Below, piece after piece: positions 62,754 through 64,000 of a DNA stretch of 64,000 nucleotides. The notes under the pieces are model-generated. The model ran no database searches. It was not told the origin of the DNA and saw only the letters and a list, made by a program, of their open reading frames with translations. The translations under genes were made by a program, and so were the position numbers. This DNA comes from Meghimatium bilineatum. Taxonomy: Eukaryota; Mollusca; Gastropoda; Stylommatophora; Philomycidae. Numbering within the stretch: the first letter of the stretch is position 1; each line of letters opens with the position of its first letter. The stretch lies in NCBI GenBank assembly GCA_034231615.1, contig CM067311.1, forward strand, positions 21,146,173-21,210,172. Reading direction: 5' to 3'.

Positions 62754-63950
62754 TTTCATATTTTTATTGTTTCTGATGTCATTCAGAAAAATGTACATAA
62801 CTTTAACATTTATTGATATTTATTCATCAACTAAACTGCATAATGAAGAAAAATGGATATATTTGTGTAAATATTCTTGAAAAATGGATATCAACAATGA
62901 TAATCATGGACAAGTATGGATACATTTGGGTAAGTCACAATATTTATACTAATAAATTAATATTTTCATTTTATTTTTGTGTGTTTTACTAACTCTAACC
63001 TTGTGAAGTAATCAAATATCATCAATGTACTTATATATTCATATTCTGTATCCATTCCCCTTTCCAATGATATATTACACATATACTATTTATCAATATT
63101 AGTATGTCAAGTGATACAATGAAGAACACATGTAAGGAAATTTTTCTACCCCTGAAATATTTTCATATTTTTATTGCTTCTGGTGTCATTCAGAAAAATT
63201 AACATAACTTTAACATTTATTGATAGAAATTCATCAAATAAAATGCATAATTAAGAGAATTGAATATACTTGTGTAAACATTCTTGACAAATGGATATAA
63301 TCAATGATAAGTATGGACACATTTGGGTAAGTCACAATATTTATACTAATAAATTTACATTTTCATTTTCTTTTTTTGTGTTTTAATAACTCTAATCTTG
63401 TGAAGTAATCAAATATCATCAATGTACTTATATATTCATATTCTGTATCCATTCCCCTTTCCAATGATATATTACACATATACTATTTATCAATATTAGT
63501 ATGTCAAGTGATACAATGAAGAACACATGTAAGGAAATTTTTCTACCCCTGAAATATTTTCATATTTTTATTGCTTCTGGTGTCATTCAGAAAAATTAAC
63601 ATAACTTTAACATTTATTGATAGAAATTCATCAAATAAAATGCATAATTAAGAGAATTGAATATACTTGTGTAAACATTCTTGACAAATGGATATAATCA
63701 ATGATAAGTATGGACACATTTGGGTAAGTCACAATATTTATACTAATAAATTTACATTTTCATTTTCTTTTTTTGTGTTTTAATAACTCTAATCTTGTGA
63801 AGTAATCAAATATCATCAATGTACTTATATATTCATATTCTGTATCCATTCCCCTTTCCAATGATATATTACACATACACTATTTATCAATATTAGTATG
63901 TCAAGGGATACAATGAAGAACACATGTAAGGAAATTTTTCTACACTTAAA
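62754..63950. repeat. Three ~400-bp tandem repeats in the piggyBac 3' region
   Basis: Units start at 62754, 63161 and 63558 (spacings 407 and 397), each beginning TTTCATATTTTTATTG. Units 2 and 3 are almost identical; unit 1 is more diverged. Non-coding and AT-rich. Confidence 0.9.
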
Positions 63951-64000
63951 ATTTACTCTGGTCCAAACCTAAAAATACTCAGGTCCTGAAAGAGTTAACC

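Larger units (their letters stand above)
60562..63994 (+). mobile_element. piggyBac transposon, full length
   Basis: TTAA at 60558-60561 and 63995-63998; terminal inverted repeats CTCTTTCCGGACC (60562-60574) and GGTCCTGAAAGAG (63982-63994), one mismatch. 3,433 bp. It holds one intact transposase gene, left subterminal repeats and about three 400-bp tandem repeats on the right. Everything needed for mobility is visible, so it may be young or active. Confidence 0.95.

Overview
The window is animal nuclear DNA. Its genes are split into short exons with GT-AG introns, it is AT-rich, and it is packed with non-LTR retrotransposons, tRNA-derived SINEs, cut-and-paste DNA transposons and microsatellites. 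The host genes and the repeat mix fit a protostome invertebrate, with a mollusc as my first guess; the sequence alone does not settle the species.

Only two host genes are recognisable, and they diverge from each other. On the minus strand, 35.8 kb down to 7.7 kb holds a complete set of 14 coding exons for a translation elongation factor 2-like GTPase. The exons sum to 2,517 nt, exactly in frame, giving 838 codons plus stop. Only an upstream exon carrying the initiator ATG is unplaced. On the plus strand, from about 41.65 kb, are the first five coding exons of mitochondrial ornithine carbamoyltransferase (OTC); the second half must lie beyond the right edge. The roughly 5.8 kb between the two genes holds a decayed hAT transposon with its own SINE insertion.

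Layout: 1-7 kb, old SINE copies, a 190-bp exact duplication and a LINE fragment. 7.7-35.8 kb, the EF2-like gene, its introns filled with SINEs and three LINE families (I call them A, B and C). 36.3-39.6 kb, the hAT element with an 8-bp target duplication. 41.6-57.6 kb, OTC exons 1-5; intron 3 carries LINE-B with a LINE-A inside it, each bounded by its own 13-bp target duplication. 57.8-60.6 kb, an RTE-type LINE interrupted by a 922-bp TTAA-flanked piggyBac-like MITE and then by a full-length piggyBac (60,562-63,994). The piggyBac has an intact 621-codon transposase, 13-bp terminal inverted repeats, subterminal palindromes and TTAA on both sides.

The points most worth attention are the EF2-like protein's altered diphthamide loop, the intact piggyBac, the MITE whose excision restores a LINE reading frame, two LINE-A copies sharing the same inactivating lesions, and a 281-bp SINE-like family whose 3' end resembles that of LINE-A.
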